The notes beneath the pieces were generated by a model, which saw only the letters and a program-made list of their open reading frames with translations, had not been told where the DNA came from and made no database searches. Position numbers and translations under genes: made by a program. Below, piece by piece: positions 28,112-37,106 of a stretch of 64,000 nucleotides of DNA (the stretch's first letter is position 1; each line of letters begins with the position of its first letter). The stretch covers positions 744,001 to 808,000 of the forward strand of contig NZ_CP066779.1 in the NCBI RefSeq assembly GCF_016598535.1. The letters run 5' to 3'. The DNA is from Rhodococcus sp. P-2 (GTDB taxonomy: Bacteria; Actinomycetota; Actinomycetes; Mycobacteriales; Mycobacteriaceae).

Positions 28112-28903
28112 ATGACTTCACCGCCGGGCGTAACCAGGCCCGCACTCCTGACCGACACCGTCCTGCTGGTCAGTGGCGGCTCCCAAGGCGTCGGTGCCGG
28201 CGTCGTGCGCGCCGCAGTCCGTGAGGGCGCTCAGGTGGCTTTCACCGGCCGACGCCCGGACGTCGGAAAAGCGCTCGAGGCAGAACTACCGGGAACCCAC
28301 TTCATCGAAGCCGATGTGGCACAGACGGATTCCGCACTCGCCAGCGTGGCCGAGACGATCTCTCACTTCGGCCGTGTGGATGCTCTGGTCAATTCCGCCG
28401 GGCTCACCTCCCGCGGAACTCTGCTCGACACCACCGAGGAACTCTTCGACCAGCACATCGCGGTGAACCTTCGCGGTCCGTTCTTCACGATGCAGGCCGC
28501 CGTCAAGGACATGCGTGAGCGTGCGGTTGCGGGGTCCATCGTCAACATCATCTCCACGTCCGAACTCGGCGGCCAGCCGTATCTCGCTCCGTACGTGGCA
28601 GCGAAGGCCGGGCTGGCGGGACTGACGCGCAACGCCGCCCATGCGCATCGCTGGGATCGGATCCGGATCAACGGTCTCGACATCGGGTGGACACAGACCG
28701 AGGGAGAAGACCTCACACAGAGGGCTTTTCACGACGCGGGTGACGACTGGCAGGAACGCGCGGGCAGCACCCTTCCCATGGGCAAGCTCGGCCAGGTCGA
28801 CGAAATCGCCGACTTCGTCGTGTTCCTGCTCTCCGATCGCAGCGGAGTCGTGACGGGTTCGATCATCGACTGGGACCAGAACGTCTTCGGAGGGCTGGAC
28901 TGA
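28112..28903 (+). CDS. Short-chain dehydrogenase/reductase
   Basis: 263-residue NAD(P)-dependent oxidoreductase. The cofactor loop is SGGSQGVGAG (21-30); ADV and NSAG follow; the catalytic triad is Ser in IISTSE with Tyr and Lys in YVAAKAG. It is first of four overlapping genes (28112-31804) with two Gfo/Idh enzymes and an IolE-like protein. Oxidation or epimerisation of a cyclitol or sugar is the plausible reaction; the polyol itself cannot be told. Confidence 0.85.
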   Translation: MTSPPGVTRPALLTDTVLLVSGGSQGVGAGVVRAAVREGAQVAFTGRRPDVGKALEAELPGTHFIEADVAQTDSALASVAETISHFGRVDALVNSAGLTSRGTLLDTTEELFDQHIAVNLRGPFFTMQAAVKDMRERAVAGSIVNIISTSELGGQPYLAPYVAAKAGLAGLTRNAAHAHRWDRIRINGLDIGWTQTEGEDLTQRAFHDAGDDWQERAGSTLPMGKLGQVDEIADFVVFLLSDRSGVVTGSIIDWDQNVFGGLD

Positions 28904-29943
28904 TGGGCGCTCGCATCGGAGTCGTCGGACTCGGAAGAATCGGCAGCTACCACGCCCGAAACTTGCTCGCGATGGACGGCGTCGACTCACTGGTTGTCAC
29001 GGACGTCGACGCACGTCGAACCTCGGACGTGGCAACCGAACTCGACGTGGAGTCCGCTGCCGATCCCGACGCGCTTTTCGCCTCGGGAGTCGACGGCGTC
29101 TTGGTGGCCGCATCGTCGAGTTCGCACGCCGAGCTGATCGAAGCCGCTGTCCGCCGGGGAATCCCGACGTTCTGCGAAAAGCCCGTCGCCGATTCCATCG
29201 AATCTTCTGTTCGTGTACTCGAAGCCGTCGAGCTGACGTCGGTACCGGTCCAGATCGGATTTCAGCGCCGGTTCGACCCGTCATTCGTGGCGGCGTACGA
29301 CGCAGTTCGATCCGGCGAACTCGGTTGGATACACACTCTCCGATCGACGACCCTCGATCCCGCTCCCCCGCCGATCTCGTACATCGAACACTCCGGCGGC
29401 ATCTTCCGCGACTGCTCGATCCACGATTTCGACATCGTCCGGTGGGTCAGCGGCCGCGAAGTCGCCACGGTTTTTGCGACTGGTTCGAATCAGGGCGACC
29501 GGGCGATCGCCGAGACCGGTGATGTCGATACCGCCGCAACGGTTCTCACTTTCGAAGGCGGAACCATCGCGGTCGTGTCGAACACCCGCTACAACGGTCG
29601 CGGCCACGACTGCAGGCTCGAAGTGCTCGGTTCGGTGGATTCGGTTGCTGCGGGGCTGGACGACCGCTTGCCGCTCCGCTCGCTCGACCCCGGAATCTCG
29701 TTCCCCGCGAAGGCGCCGTACACGTTCTTCATGGACCGCTTCACCTCCGCCTACCGTGCGGAACTAGAAGCATTCCTCGACGTAATCGCCGGGCGGCGGG
29801 AATCGCCCTGTACCCCCGCAGATGCGGTCGAGTCGGCCTGGATCTCCGAAGCTGCAACGCATTCTCTGCGCGAGGGTCGGCCCGTCACGATCACCGAAGT
29901 CAAAGATCTGTTCCTTCACGACAAGAATGAGGCACACACATGA
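28903..29943 (+). CDS. Gfo/Idh/MocA-family dehydrogenase (inositol 2-dehydrogenase-like), copy A
   Basis: 346 residues; NAD-binding GVVGLGRIGSYHARNL (6-21), the catalytic-lysine motif FCEKPVAD, IQIGFQRRFDPSF-type substrate loop, and the Asp/His pair in CSIHDFDIVRW as in IolG. The start overlaps the SDR stop (TGATG) and the stop overlaps the next start (ATGA). It probably oxidises an inositol isomer or related sugar to the keto form consumed by the following TIM-barrel enzyme (inference). Confidence 0.85.
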   Translation: MGARIGVVGLGRIGSYHARNLLAMDGVDSLVVTDVDARRTSDVATELDVESAADPDALFASGVDGVLVAASSSSHAELIEAAVRRGIPTFCEKPVADSIESSVRVLEAVELTSVPVQIGFQRRFDPSFVAAYDAVRSGELGWIHTLRSTTLDPAPPPISYIEHSGGIFRDCSIHDFDIVRWVSGREVATVFATGSNQGDRAIAETGDVDTAATVLTFEGGTIAVVSNTRYNGRGHDCRLEVLGSVDSVAAGLDDRLPLRSLDPGISFPAKAPYTFFMDRFTSAYRAELEAFLDVIAGRRESPCTPADAVESAWISEAATHSLREGRPVTITEVKDLFLHDKNEAHT

Positions 29944-30806
29944 GCACTCCCCGCATCGCCGGCGCACCGATCTCCTGGGGTGTGTGCGAAGTCCCGGGCT
30001 GGGGCTACCAACTCGACCCAGCGCAGGTTCTCCGCGAAATGCGCGAAGTCGGTCTGGCGGCAACGGAAATCGGACCGGAGGGCTTTCTGCCGACAGCACC
30101 CGCCGAGATGGCCAGAGTTCTCGCGGATCACGATCTGAGCGCAGTCGGCGGGTTTGCACCGGTTCTACTGCATGATCACGAACATGATCCGGTGCCCGGC
30201 ATCTCCCCCATCCTCGACGGTTTTGTCGCCTCAGGCGCCGAAGTTCTGGTCCTGGCTGCCGCGACGGGCTCCGACGGCTACGATTCACGTCCGGAACTGG
30301 ACGAGCAGAGTTGGAAAACCCTGCTGCACAATCTCGATCGCCTCGCTGACGCCGCGGCCGAACGTGGCATTCGGGCGGTCGTCCACCCTCACGTCGGAAC
30401 AATGATCGAGCAACGCGACGAGGTCCTTCGAGTGCTCGACGGCTCGGCCATCCCACTGTGCCTCGACACCGGCCATCTGTTGATCGGGGGCACCGATCCC
30501 GTCGACCTGGCACGTCAGGCTCCCGAGCGCGTCACCCACGTACATCTCAAGGACGTCGACGATGCCCTCGCATCACGCGTTCGCAGCGGTGAGCTCACCT
30601 ACACCGACGGAGTCAAGGCGGGAATGTACCGCCCGCTCGGTGGCGGCGACGTCGACATCGCCGGTGTCACAGCCATATTGCAGCGCCACGGTTTCGACGG
30701 GTGGTACGTGCTCGAGCAGGACACCATTCTGACCGAGGCCCCGTCCGACGAGGGACCGGTGCGCGACGTGCGAGCCAGCGTCGAGTATCTGCGGTCGGTT
30801 CTGTGA
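29940..30806 (+). CDS. Sugar phosphate isomerase/epimerase family, IolE-like TIM barrel, copy a
   Basis: 288-residue AP-endonuclease-2-fold TIM barrel. The N-terminus GAPISWGVCEVPGWGYQL matches the inosose dehydratase style; metal ligands are likely in VVHPHVGTMIE, LDTGHLLIGG and HVHLKDVD, plus Glu near LEQDT. A 2-keto-inositol dehydratase or isomerase function is likely. It is coupled to both Gfo/Idh neighbours by 4-bp overlaps. Confidence 0.82.
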   Translation: MSTPRIAGAPISWGVCEVPGWGYQLDPAQVLREMREVGLAATEIGPEGFLPTAPAEMARVLADHDLSAVGGFAPVLLHDHEHDPVPGISPILDGFVASGAEVLVLAAATGSDGYDSRPELDEQSWKTLLHNLDRLADAAAERGIRAVVHPHVGTMIEQRDEVLRVLDGSAIPLCLDTGHLLIGGTDPVDLARQAPERVTHVHLKDVDDALASRVRSGELTYTDGVKAGMYRPLGGGDVDIAGVTAILQRHGFDGWYVLEQDTILTEAPSDEGPVRDVRASVEYLRSVL

Positions 30807-31804
30807 CGGTCACTCCGCTGCGAATCGGCATTCTGGGAGCGTCACGCATCGCCGAGAACGCGATGATCAAACCTGCAACGGCCACTGGGCACCGCCTGGT
30901 GGCCGTTGCCGCACGCAACCCCGAGCGGGCCGAAGCCTATGCGGAACAACATGGAATCGAACGGGTTGTCGGTTCGTACGCCGAGCTGATCTCGGATCCG
31001 GCGGTGGACGTCGTCTACAACGCGCTGCCCAACGGCCTGCACGGGCCGTGGAATCTCGCCGCCATTCAGGCCGGCAAGCACGTGCTGACGGAGAAACCGT
31101 TTTCGAGCAACGCGGTGGAAGCGCGTGCTGTAGCCGACGCAGCATGCGTGAGCGGAGTGACGCTGCTCGAGGGATTCCACTACCTCTTTCATCCGGTGAA
31201 CCGGCGCCTGTTGGATATGGTTCGGAGCGGCACAGTCGGCGCGGTCACTCGGGTGGAAACCGTACTGCGGATGCCCAAACCATCCGAGAACGACCCGCGG
31301 TGGGAGCTCGCCTTGGCAGGCGGGTCACTGATGGACTTGGGCTGCTACGGATTACATGCGTCCCGGACGCTGGGTGACGCATGCGGCGGTGCACCGAGTG
31401 TCACCGAGACCCGCCACGAGGAATATGCTCCGGGGGTCGATTCGTGGTTCGACATCGAACTCGAGTATCCCGGCGGCGCCACGGCATCCGTTGTGACAAC
31501 GATGTTGGACGAGCAGTACCACTTCACCTTCCGGGTCTTCGGAACCAACGGAGACGTCCTGGTGCACAACTTCCTCCAGCCGGACGTCGACGACCGTGTT
31601 TCTGTCACGGCGAGTGGGCGCACAAGTATCGAGCATCTGGGCACGAAGTCGTCGTACACCTACCAACTCGAGGCGTTGGCCGATCATCTGTCCGGGGTCT
31701 CAACGCTACCCATCGGGCCGGCCGACGCCGTAGCCAACATGACGTTGATCGACGAGGCGTACGTGCATTCCGGCCTCGGGGCTCGGCCGACAACCATCCT
31801 CTGA
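30803..31804 (+). CDS. Gfo/Idh/MocA-family oxidoreductase, copy B
   Basis: 333 residues from GTG 30803 (GTGA overlap). NAD motif GILGASRIAENAM, catalytic Lys in LTEKPFSSNA, and FHYLFHPVNRRLLDM resemble dihydrodiol or glucose-fructose oxidoreductase-type members more than IolG. SLMDLGCYGLHA carries the second catalytic cluster. Different motif style from copy A suggests it acts on another substrate in the same pathway. It ends in a strong hairpin shared with the convergent ABC operon. Confidence 0.83.
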   Translation: MTVTPLRIGILGASRIAENAMIKPATATGHRLVAVAARNPERAEAYAEQHGIERVVGSYAELISDPAVDVVYNALPNGLHGPWNLAAIQAGKHVLTEKPFSSNAVEARAVADAACVSGVTLLEGFHYLFHPVNRRLLDMVRSGTVGAVTRVETVLRMPKPSENDPRWELALAGGSLMDLGCYGLHASRTLGDACGGAPSVTETRHEEYAPGVDSWFDIELEYPGGATASVVTTMLDEQYHFTFRVFGTNGDVLVHNFLQPDVDDRVSVTASGRTSIEHLGTKSSYTYQLEALADHLSGVSTLPIGPADAVANMTLIDEAYVHSGLGARPTTIL

Positions 31805-31808
31805 CGAA

Positions 31809-31851
31809 ACGACTGCGGCCTCGGTTCGAGTCGAACCGAGGCTGCAGTCGT
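31809..31851. terminator. 21-bp hairpin between convergent operons
   Basis: Arms 31809-31829 and 31831-31851 pair with one G-T wobble. It sits between the Gfo/Idh copy B stop and the ABC ATPase stop (31863), so it can end transcription from both sides. Confidence 0.82.
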
Positions 31852-31862
31852 AAGGTTTCGAT

Positions 31863-32675
31863 CTAGCGGCGAAGCTCGTGGGTCAGTGTCTCGAGCTCGT
31901 CACCGCCCGCCATCTCCTTGGTGAGTTCTTCGAGCGAGATGTCGTCGTATTTGGCGTCGAGTTTCTGACGTCCTCGGTTGAGGAGTACGAAGTGATCTCC
32001 GACCATGTAGGCGTGGTGCGGATTGTGCGTGATGAAGATGACGCCGAATCCCTGTTCCTTGGCAGCGGTGATGTAGCGCAACACCATTCCTGACTGCTTG
32101 ACGCCGAGCGCTGCGGTCGGCTCGTCGAGAATCAGCACACGCGCGCCGAAGAAGATGGCGCGGGCGATGGCAACGCACTGACGCTGTCCGCCCGAGAGGC
32201 TGCCGATCGGTGCGTCGACGTCGGGCAGTTCGATGCCCATCTTCGACAGTTCCGAGAGCGTCGTCGCGCGCATGGCGTTGGCGTCGAGCGACTTGATGAG
32301 GCCGCCCTTACGAAGTTCCTGGCCGAGGAAGAAGTTGCGCCACACCGGCATCAGCGCGACGACGGCAAGATCCTGATAGACCGTCGCAATGCCTTTGCCG
32401 AGGGCTTCTTTCGGAGAGTGGAACGTGGTCGGTTCGCCGTCGACGAGCAGTTCACCTTCGCTCTGCTGGTGCAGTCCGGCGATGATCTTGATCAGCGTGG
32501 ACTTGCCGGCACCGTTGTCACCGAGCACGCCGGTCACTTCACCCGCGCCGACGCGCAGGTTGATGCCCTTGAGCGCGATGATGTTTCCGTATTGCTTACC
32601 GACGTCCTTGAGTTCGATCAGTGGCACGTTGCCGCCCGAGTTCGAGAGAGCGGGAACTTCAGCTGTGGTACTCAT
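31863..32675 (-). CDS. Sugar ABC transporter ATP-binding protein (CUT2, single domain)
   Basis: 270 residues with one ATPase domain: Walker A GDNGAGKST (52-60), signature LSGGQRQ and Walker B VLILDEP. Most CUT2 ATPases (RbsA, XylG) have two fused domains; a single domain is the FrcA type. It is last of a three-gene minus-strand operon (binding protein, permease, ATPase). A shared control site with iolC suggests an inositol-type substrate (inference). Confidence 0.92.
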   Translation of the reverse strand: MSTTAEVPALSNSGGNVPLIELKDVGKQYGNIIALKGINLRVGAGEVTGVLGDNGAGKSTLIKIIAGLHQQSEGELLVDGEPTTFHSPKEALGKGIATVYQDLAVVALMPVWRNFFLGQELRKGGLIKSLDANAMRATTLSELSKMGIELPDVDAPIGSLSGGQRQCVAIARAIFFGARVLILDEPTAALGVKQSGMVLRYITAAKEQGFGVIFITHNPHHAYMVGDHFVLLNRGRQKLDAKYDDISLEELTKEMAGGDELETLTHELRR

Positions 32676-32678
32676 GTG

Positions 32679-33737
32679 TCACCTTTTCGCAGCGTAGTTG
32701 CGGAATGCGTTGTTGGCGATGACCGCGAACAGCAGCATGGCGCCGAGGAAGAACTTGAACCAGTCCGGGTTCCAGCCTGCGTAGACGATGCCCTGGTTGG
32801 TCATACCGAAGATGAATGCGCCGATCGCAGCGCCGATCGCGGTTCCGTAACCACCGGTGAGCAAGCAACCGCCGATGACTGCGGCAATGATGTACAGGAA
32901 CTCGTTACCGACGCCCTGTCCGGACTGAACCGTGTTGAACGAGAACAGCAGATGCATGCCGACGAACCAGGCGGCAAAACCGACGGTCATGAACAGACCG
33001 ATCTTGACTGCGGTCACCGGGACACCGATCGCGCGTGCGCTGTCCTGATTGCCGCCGACCGCGAAGATCCAGTTGCCGATCTTGGTCTTGAACAAAACAA
33101 ACGTGGCGATGGCGGTGAACAGCAGCCACCACACGACCGTGATCTTGACCGACACCCCGAAAACCGAGAACGACGATGCGAATACCTTTTTGGCGGAATC
33201 GAATCCGGCCATGTCGGAGACGCTGGGTGTTGCAACCTGACCACTCACGAGCTTGGTAACGGCCAGGTTGATACCGGTCAACATCAAGAACGAACTCAAG
33301 GTGATGAGGAAGCTGGGAATCTTCGTCTTCATGACGAGGTAGCCGTTGAAGAATCCGACCGCGAGCGAGACGACCAGCGCCAGAATCGCGCCCACCCACA
33401 GATTGAGGTGCAGGTTGTAGGCGATCATCGACGCGGCGAGCGAGGACGTGGTGACTGCGACGCCGGCGGAGAGGTCGAACTCGCCGCCGATCATGAGCAG
33501 GGCGACGGCACAAGCCATGATACCGATCGTAGAGCTGGAGTAGAGCACTGTCGCAAGCGCTTCCGGCGTACGGAACGGTGCCGCGACGATACAGAAGAAG
33601 ATGAAGATGGCGATGGCGCCGACAAGTGAACCCATCTCCGGGCGGAGCAACAGACGCTGAATGCGCTTCTGCTCCTTCACCCGTTCATCGGTGACGACCT
33701 TGTGGGCGGCAAGGTCGAGATCTGCCTGAGTGGACAT
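32679..33737 (-). CDS. Sugar ABC transporter permease (CUT2)
   Basis: 352-residue integral membrane protein with about 8-10 helices; GGEFDLSAGVAVTTSSLAA and NQGIVYAGWNPDWFKFFLGAM-type segments (read in shorter parts: NQGIVYAG, WFKFFLGA) are typical of RbsC/FrcC permeases. A long charged N-terminus precedes the first helix. It lies 3 bp before the ATPase gene and 64 bp after the binding protein gene, the gap being filled with a hairpin. Confidence 0.92.
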   Translation of the reverse strand: MSTQADLDLAAHKVVTDERVKEQKRIQRLLLRPEMGSLVGAIAIFIFFCIVAAPFRTPEALATVLYSSSTIGIMACAVALLMIGGEFDLSAGVAVTTSSLAASMIAYNLHLNLWVGAILALVVSLAVGFFNGYLVMKTKIPSFLITLSSFLMLTGINLAVTKLVSGQVATPSVSDMAGFDSAKKVFASSFSVFGVSVKITVVWWLLFTAIATFVLFKTKIGNWIFAVGGNQDSARAIGVPVTAVKIGLFMTVGFAAWFVGMHLLFSFNTVQSGQGVGNEFLYIIAAVIGGCLLTGGYGTAIGAAIGAFIFGMTNQGIVYAGWNPDWFKFFLGAMLLFAVIANNAFRNYAAKR

Positions 33738-33760
33738 GATTTCCCTTCCGTGCTGGACAG

Positions 33761-33796
33761 GCGCACGGAGGGGTGGTGTCTCAGCCCTCCGTGCGC
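33761..33796 (-). other. Intra-operon hairpin between binding protein and permease genes
   Basis: Arms 33761-33772 and 33785-33796 are perfectly complementary over 12 bp, extendable by one pair. Placement right after the binding-protein stop suits partial termination or mRNA 3'-end protection, which would give more binding protein than permease. Confidence 0.65.
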
Positions 33797-33801
33797 CCGG
33801 A

Positions 33802-34803
33802 TCAGCGAGTTCCGTTCTTGGCGTACTCGGCGACCGAGTCGATGTTGGTGTTGTCGATGAACGCGGGTCCGGTCAGGGTCGGCAAGCCGCCACCGATCAC
33901 GTTGCCGTTGTTGAGGTAAAGCCACAGCGAATCGATGGCGAGATAGCCCTGCAGGAAGGGTTGCTGGTCCACTGCCCACTGCACGTCACCCGATTTGATG
34001 GCGTCGACGAGCGCTGCGTTGGTGTCGAAGGTGACGACCTTCGCCTTGCTGCCCGCATTGCCGACCGACGTCACGGACGTCAAGGCAAACGGCGCACCGA
34101 GCGCGAGAACTCGATCGATTGCCGGGTCCTGTTGAAGTTTCGCGGTGATCGTCGACTCCACCGACGGCATGTCCTTGCCGTTGACGTTGAGAATCTCCGT
34201 CGTTCCCTTGAACGACTTCTTCACACCGGCACAACGTGATTCGAGGCTCACGTTGCCCTGCTCCTGAATGACGCACAGCACCTTGGTGGCGCCTTCAGTG
34301 TTGAGTCGTTCGCCGGCAGCTTCACCGGCAATCGACTCGTCCTGACCGAAGTACTCCTTGACGCCCATGTCCTTCCAGGTTTCGAGGCCCGAATTGAGGG
34401 CGACCACCGGAATGCCTGCGGCAGTCGCACTTTGGACCGCAGCAACCATGGCGTCAGGCTTCGCGAGGGTGACGGCGATCCCGTCGACCTTGCTGTCGAT
34501 CGCGCTCTGAACCAGGTTCGCCTGGTTCGGCGCCTCTGGATCGGCAGAGTACCGAAGTTCGATGTTGTCCTTCGCCGCTGCGGTTTCGGCGCCCTTGCGC
34601 ACCAGATCCCAGAATGTGTCACCGGGAACTTCGTGGGTGATCATCGCGATGGTGGCGCGGGGCGTGTCCGCCGTACCCGCACCCATTCCGGATCCTGAGG
34701 AATCCGGCTTTCCACCGGTACTCGAACAGGCGGCCAGACCCAAGACCACGACTGAGGCTCCGGCCAGTACGGCAACGCTCTTGCGTCCCGTGAGAAACGA
34801 CAT
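33802..34803 (-). CDS. Sugar ABC transporter substrate-binding lipoprotein
   Basis: 333 residues. Signal peptide with lipobox LAAC (Cys26) anchors it to the outer face of the membrane. The mature part is a periplasmic-binding-protein type 1 fold: ATIAMITHEVPGDTFWDLV, then DSKVDGIAVTLAKPDAM, VVALNSGLE and QQPFLQGYLAIDSL, as in ribose/inositol-binding proteins. It is first in the operon; the 160-bp leader holds the motif shared with iolC. Preferred substrate: inositol or an isomer (inference). Confidence 0.92.
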   Translation of the reverse strand: MSFLTGRKSVAVLAGASVVVLGLAACSSTGGKPDSSGSGMGAGTADTPRATIAMITHEVPGDTFWDLVRKGAETAAAKDNIELRYSADPEAPNQANLVQSAIDSKVDGIAVTLAKPDAMVAAVQSATAAGIPVVALNSGLETWKDMGVKEYFGQDESIAGEAAGERLNTEGATKVLCVIQEQGNVSLESRCAGVKKSFKGTTEILNVNGKDMPSVESTITAKLQQDPAIDRVLALGAPFALTSVTSVGNAGSKAKVVTFDTNAALVDAIKSGDVQWAVDQQPFLQGYLAIDSLWLYLNNGNVIGGGLPTLTGPAFIDNTNIDSVAEYAKNGTR

Positions 34804-34888
34804 GTGAACTCCCTCTCGACATCAACCAACGGCCCGCGAACGGATGGTGCTCGGTTGTATGTGAAAGATGTAATACCCGTCACAGTCG

Positions 34889-34913
34889 AATGTCAATAGT
34901 TTGTTCTGACATT
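34889..34913 (-). promoter_or_regulatory. Putative IolR-type operator upstream of the ABC operon
   Basis: On the minus strand this 25-bp site contains ACAAACTATTGACA and is bounded by a perfect 7-bp inverted repeat, AATGTCA and TGACATT (11-bp spacer). It matches 45200-45224 in front of iolC at 21 of 25 positions in the same orientation to its gene. TTGACA could also serve as a -35 box, so a regulator bound here would block the promoter. Confidence 0.65.
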
Positions 34914-34963
34914 AGGACTGCTTATCAAAGACCGGACAAACTGGTTGGAGCCGAAACAGCTGG

Positions 34964-35965
34964 TCAACGCCCCGCGGGTCCAGTTGAACCTCGAACCACA
35001 AGTTGCGGCTGCACGACAATGTCCTTTCCCAATGGCCCACTTCCACCGTCGAGACGTTCGGAGATCCGCTCGACCGCAGCGCCACCCAGAAACGCCGTGT
35101 CCTGCCCGACGCTGGTCAGATCGATGTGCGCCAAACCGGCCAATGCGCTGTTGTCGAATCCGATCACGGACACCTCGCCCGGCACCGAGATTCCGGCTCG
35201 CAGAAAGACGTCGAGAACTCCGAGTGCGCAGCGATCGTTGAAAGCGAAGACCGCCCCGGGCAGTCCCCCCTCGACCATCGACTGCGCGGCATCTGCGCCG
35301 AACTCCTCCGTGAGACCACCCGGAAGAATCCTCGACTCCAGACCTGCCGCCCGCATGGCCTTGCGATAGCCCTGACGCCTCTCCTGAGCGCCGGGACCGC
35401 GTCCACCGTCGACGTGGACGATCGAGCGGTGCCCGAGTTCGACGAGATGATTCACGGCCATCACGGCGCCCGCCTCGTCGTCCGTGCGGACAACGTCCAC
35501 ATGTGCTGAGGGCATCTTCCGGGCGAGCACGACGACGGGAACCTTGGCAGCCAGGTCGACGATCTCCGATTCCGGTGCCTGTGAACCCAACAGCAAGATC
35601 GCCTCGCATCGGTCGTCGAGAAGGGTACGCACGGCGCGCGAGCCAGGCCTGCGATCCGAGACGGCACTGAGGACGACGTCGTAGCGCAACCTTTCCGCCG
35701 CGTCGTAGATCTCGTCGAGCAACTCCGCGTGAAATGTCTGCGCTGCAACGTAGCTCACGCCGATCAAGCGACTGCGATGTTGACGCAACAGTCGCGCCGC
35801 GGTATCGGGTCGATAGCCGAGTTGATCAGCAGCCGCCTTGACCCGAACGCGCGTCGCATCGCTGGCACCCGGGACGTCACGAATGACGATGGACACCAGT
35901 GCGCGTGACACACCGGCCAGGTCTGCTACGTCTTGCAAGGTGGGACGTCGACTGTTCACCTCCAC
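34964..35965 (-). CDS. LacI-family transcriptional regulator
   Basis: 333 residues: HTH at PTLQDVADLAGVSRALVSIV (8-27), hinge DTAARLLRQHRSRLIGV, and a type-1 periplasmic-binding effector domain (DRCALGVLDVFL; VSVIGFDNSALAGL). The GTG at 35965 is used; GTG 35959 is an alternative. It is divergent from the Gfo/Idh-TIM-PhyH operon, and CG-centred operator candidates sit next to both starts, which indicates autoregulation and control of that operon. It is also upstream of and codirectional with the ABC operon. Confidence 0.9.
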   Translation of the reverse strand: MEVNSRRPTLQDVADLAGVSRALVSIVIRDVPGASDATRVRVKAAADQLGYRPDTAARLLRQHRSRLIGVSYVAAQTFHAELLDEIYDAAERLRYDVVLSAVSDRRPGSRAVRTLLDDRCEAILLLGSQAPESEIVDLAAKVPVVVLARKMPSAHVDVVRTDDEAGAVMAVNHLVELGHRSIVHVDGGRGPGAQERRQGYRKAMRAAGLESRILPGGLTEEFGADAAQSMVEGGLPGAVFAFNDRCALGVLDVFLRAGISVPGEVSVIGFDNSALAGLAHIDLTSVGQDTAFLGGAAVERISERLDGGSGPLGKDIVVQPQLVVRGSTGPAGR

Positions 35966-35968
35966 AGA

Positions 35969-35982
35969 CTAGATCGTTCCAG
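35969..35982. promoter_or_regulatory. LacI-type operator candidate O1
   Basis: CTAGATCGTTCCAG is a CG-centred imperfect palindrome, three bases from the regulator's start codon. ACTAGATCGTTC is identical to the reverse complement of O2. Binding here would repress the regulator's own gene. Confidence 0.6.
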
Positions 35983-36036
35983 CAAAAATGCACCGAAACG
36001 TTGACGCGAGGAGCAACCGGCGCTTTACTGACAGCA

Positions 36037-36050
36037 CTAGAACGATCTAG
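36037..36050. promoter_or_regulatory. LacI-type operator candidate O2
   Basis: CTAGAACGATCTAG is a CG-centred palindrome with a single mismatched pair, 30 bp before the Gfo/Idh copy C start. With O1 it brackets the divergent promoter region (centre distance about 68 bp), which would allow looping or joint repression. Confidence 0.65.
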
Positions 36051-36080
36051 TTCCTCACTCTCACTCCGAACGGAGCCCCA

Positions 36081-37106
36081 ATGTCTGCCTCTGTTGCAGT
36101 CGGTCTCATCGGCGCCGGATGGATCGGCCGCTTCCACGGCGAATCCGTCGCACTGCGCATCCCTGGCACACGTCTGGTCGCCGTCGCCGACCCGGTGCCC
36201 GGCGCTGCAGCGTCATTGATCGAGCGCGTCAGTCCCGACGCTCGCGCGTACACCGATGCCCTCGCGTTGATTGCCGATCCGAACGTCGAGGCGGTGCTCA
36301 TCAGTACGCCCGCCCCGACACATACCGATCTCGTGGTCGCGGCTGCGGAGGCCGGCAAACATGTCTTCTGCGAGAAGCCGATGGCTTTGACACTCGCGGA
36401 CGCCGATCGAGCAATCGACGCTTGCGCCACGAACAACGTTGCGCTGCAAGTCGGTTTCAATCGCCGTTTCGCCGACGATTTCGCGGCGGCCCACGACGTG
36501 ATCACTTCCGGCGGAATCGGGACCCCACAGCTACTGCGTTCCCTGACGCGCGATCCTGGCATCACTGCCGACGTCGCCGCCCGGGTCAAGCCGTGGACCA
36601 TCTTCAACGAGACACTGATTCACGACTTCGACGCTCTGCTCTGGCTCAACCCGGGGGCTCGCGTCGTCGAGGTGTTCGCACAGGCCGATGCTCTCATCCA
36701 CCCGCAGTACAAGGAACAGGGTTACCTCGATACGTCGATGGTTCAGTTGCGCTTCGACAACGGCGCCCTCGCGTCGGCCGAGGCCAACTTCCAGGCCACC
36801 TACGGTTACGACGTGCGCGGCGAGGTTTTCGGTTCCGGTGGAATGGTCAGCGCAGGCGAGGTCACGCGGACCGCGATGCGCCATTTCAGCTCACCGGGCG
36901 TTCTGGCCGACACACCTCGGGTGAACATCGAACTGTTCCATGACGCATATGTGGCCCAGTTGGCACATTTCGCCGACTGCATCCGCTCCGGTGCTGCGCC
37001 GTCAGTCGACGGTCTCGATGCCCGCAATGCGCTGGAAATCGCCCTGGCGGCAAAAGAATCCGTGGAGACCGGACTGCCCGTTTCGCTGCTGTCGGTGCGG
37101 CGATGA
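36081..37106 (+). CDS. Inositol 2-dehydrogenase-like Gfo/Idh/MocA protein, copy C
   Basis: 341 residues; NAD motif VGLIGAGWIGRFHGES, catalytic Lys in FCEKPMALTLADAD, VGFNRRFADDF, and Asp/His in NETLIHDFDALLW, the IolG pattern. GGAG precedes ATG 36081. The stop overlaps the next start (ATGA). As a second IolG-type enzyme outside the core operon it may act on scyllo-, D-chiro- or methylated inositol (inference). Confidence 0.87.
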   Translation: MSASVAVGLIGAGWIGRFHGESVALRIPGTRLVAVADPVPGAAASLIERVSPDARAYTDALALIADPNVEAVLISTPAPTHTDLVVAAAEAGKHVFCEKPMALTLADADRAIDACATNNVALQVGFNRRFADDFAAAHDVITSGGIGTPQLLRSLTRDPGITADVAARVKPWTIFNETLIHDFDALLWLNPGARVVEVFAQADALIHPQYKEQGYLDTSMVQLRFDNGALASAEANFQATYGYDVRGEVFGSGGMVSAGEVTRTAMRHFSSPGVLADTPRVNIELFHDAYVAQLAHFADCIRSGAAPSVDGLDARNALEIALAAKESVETGLPVSLLSVRR

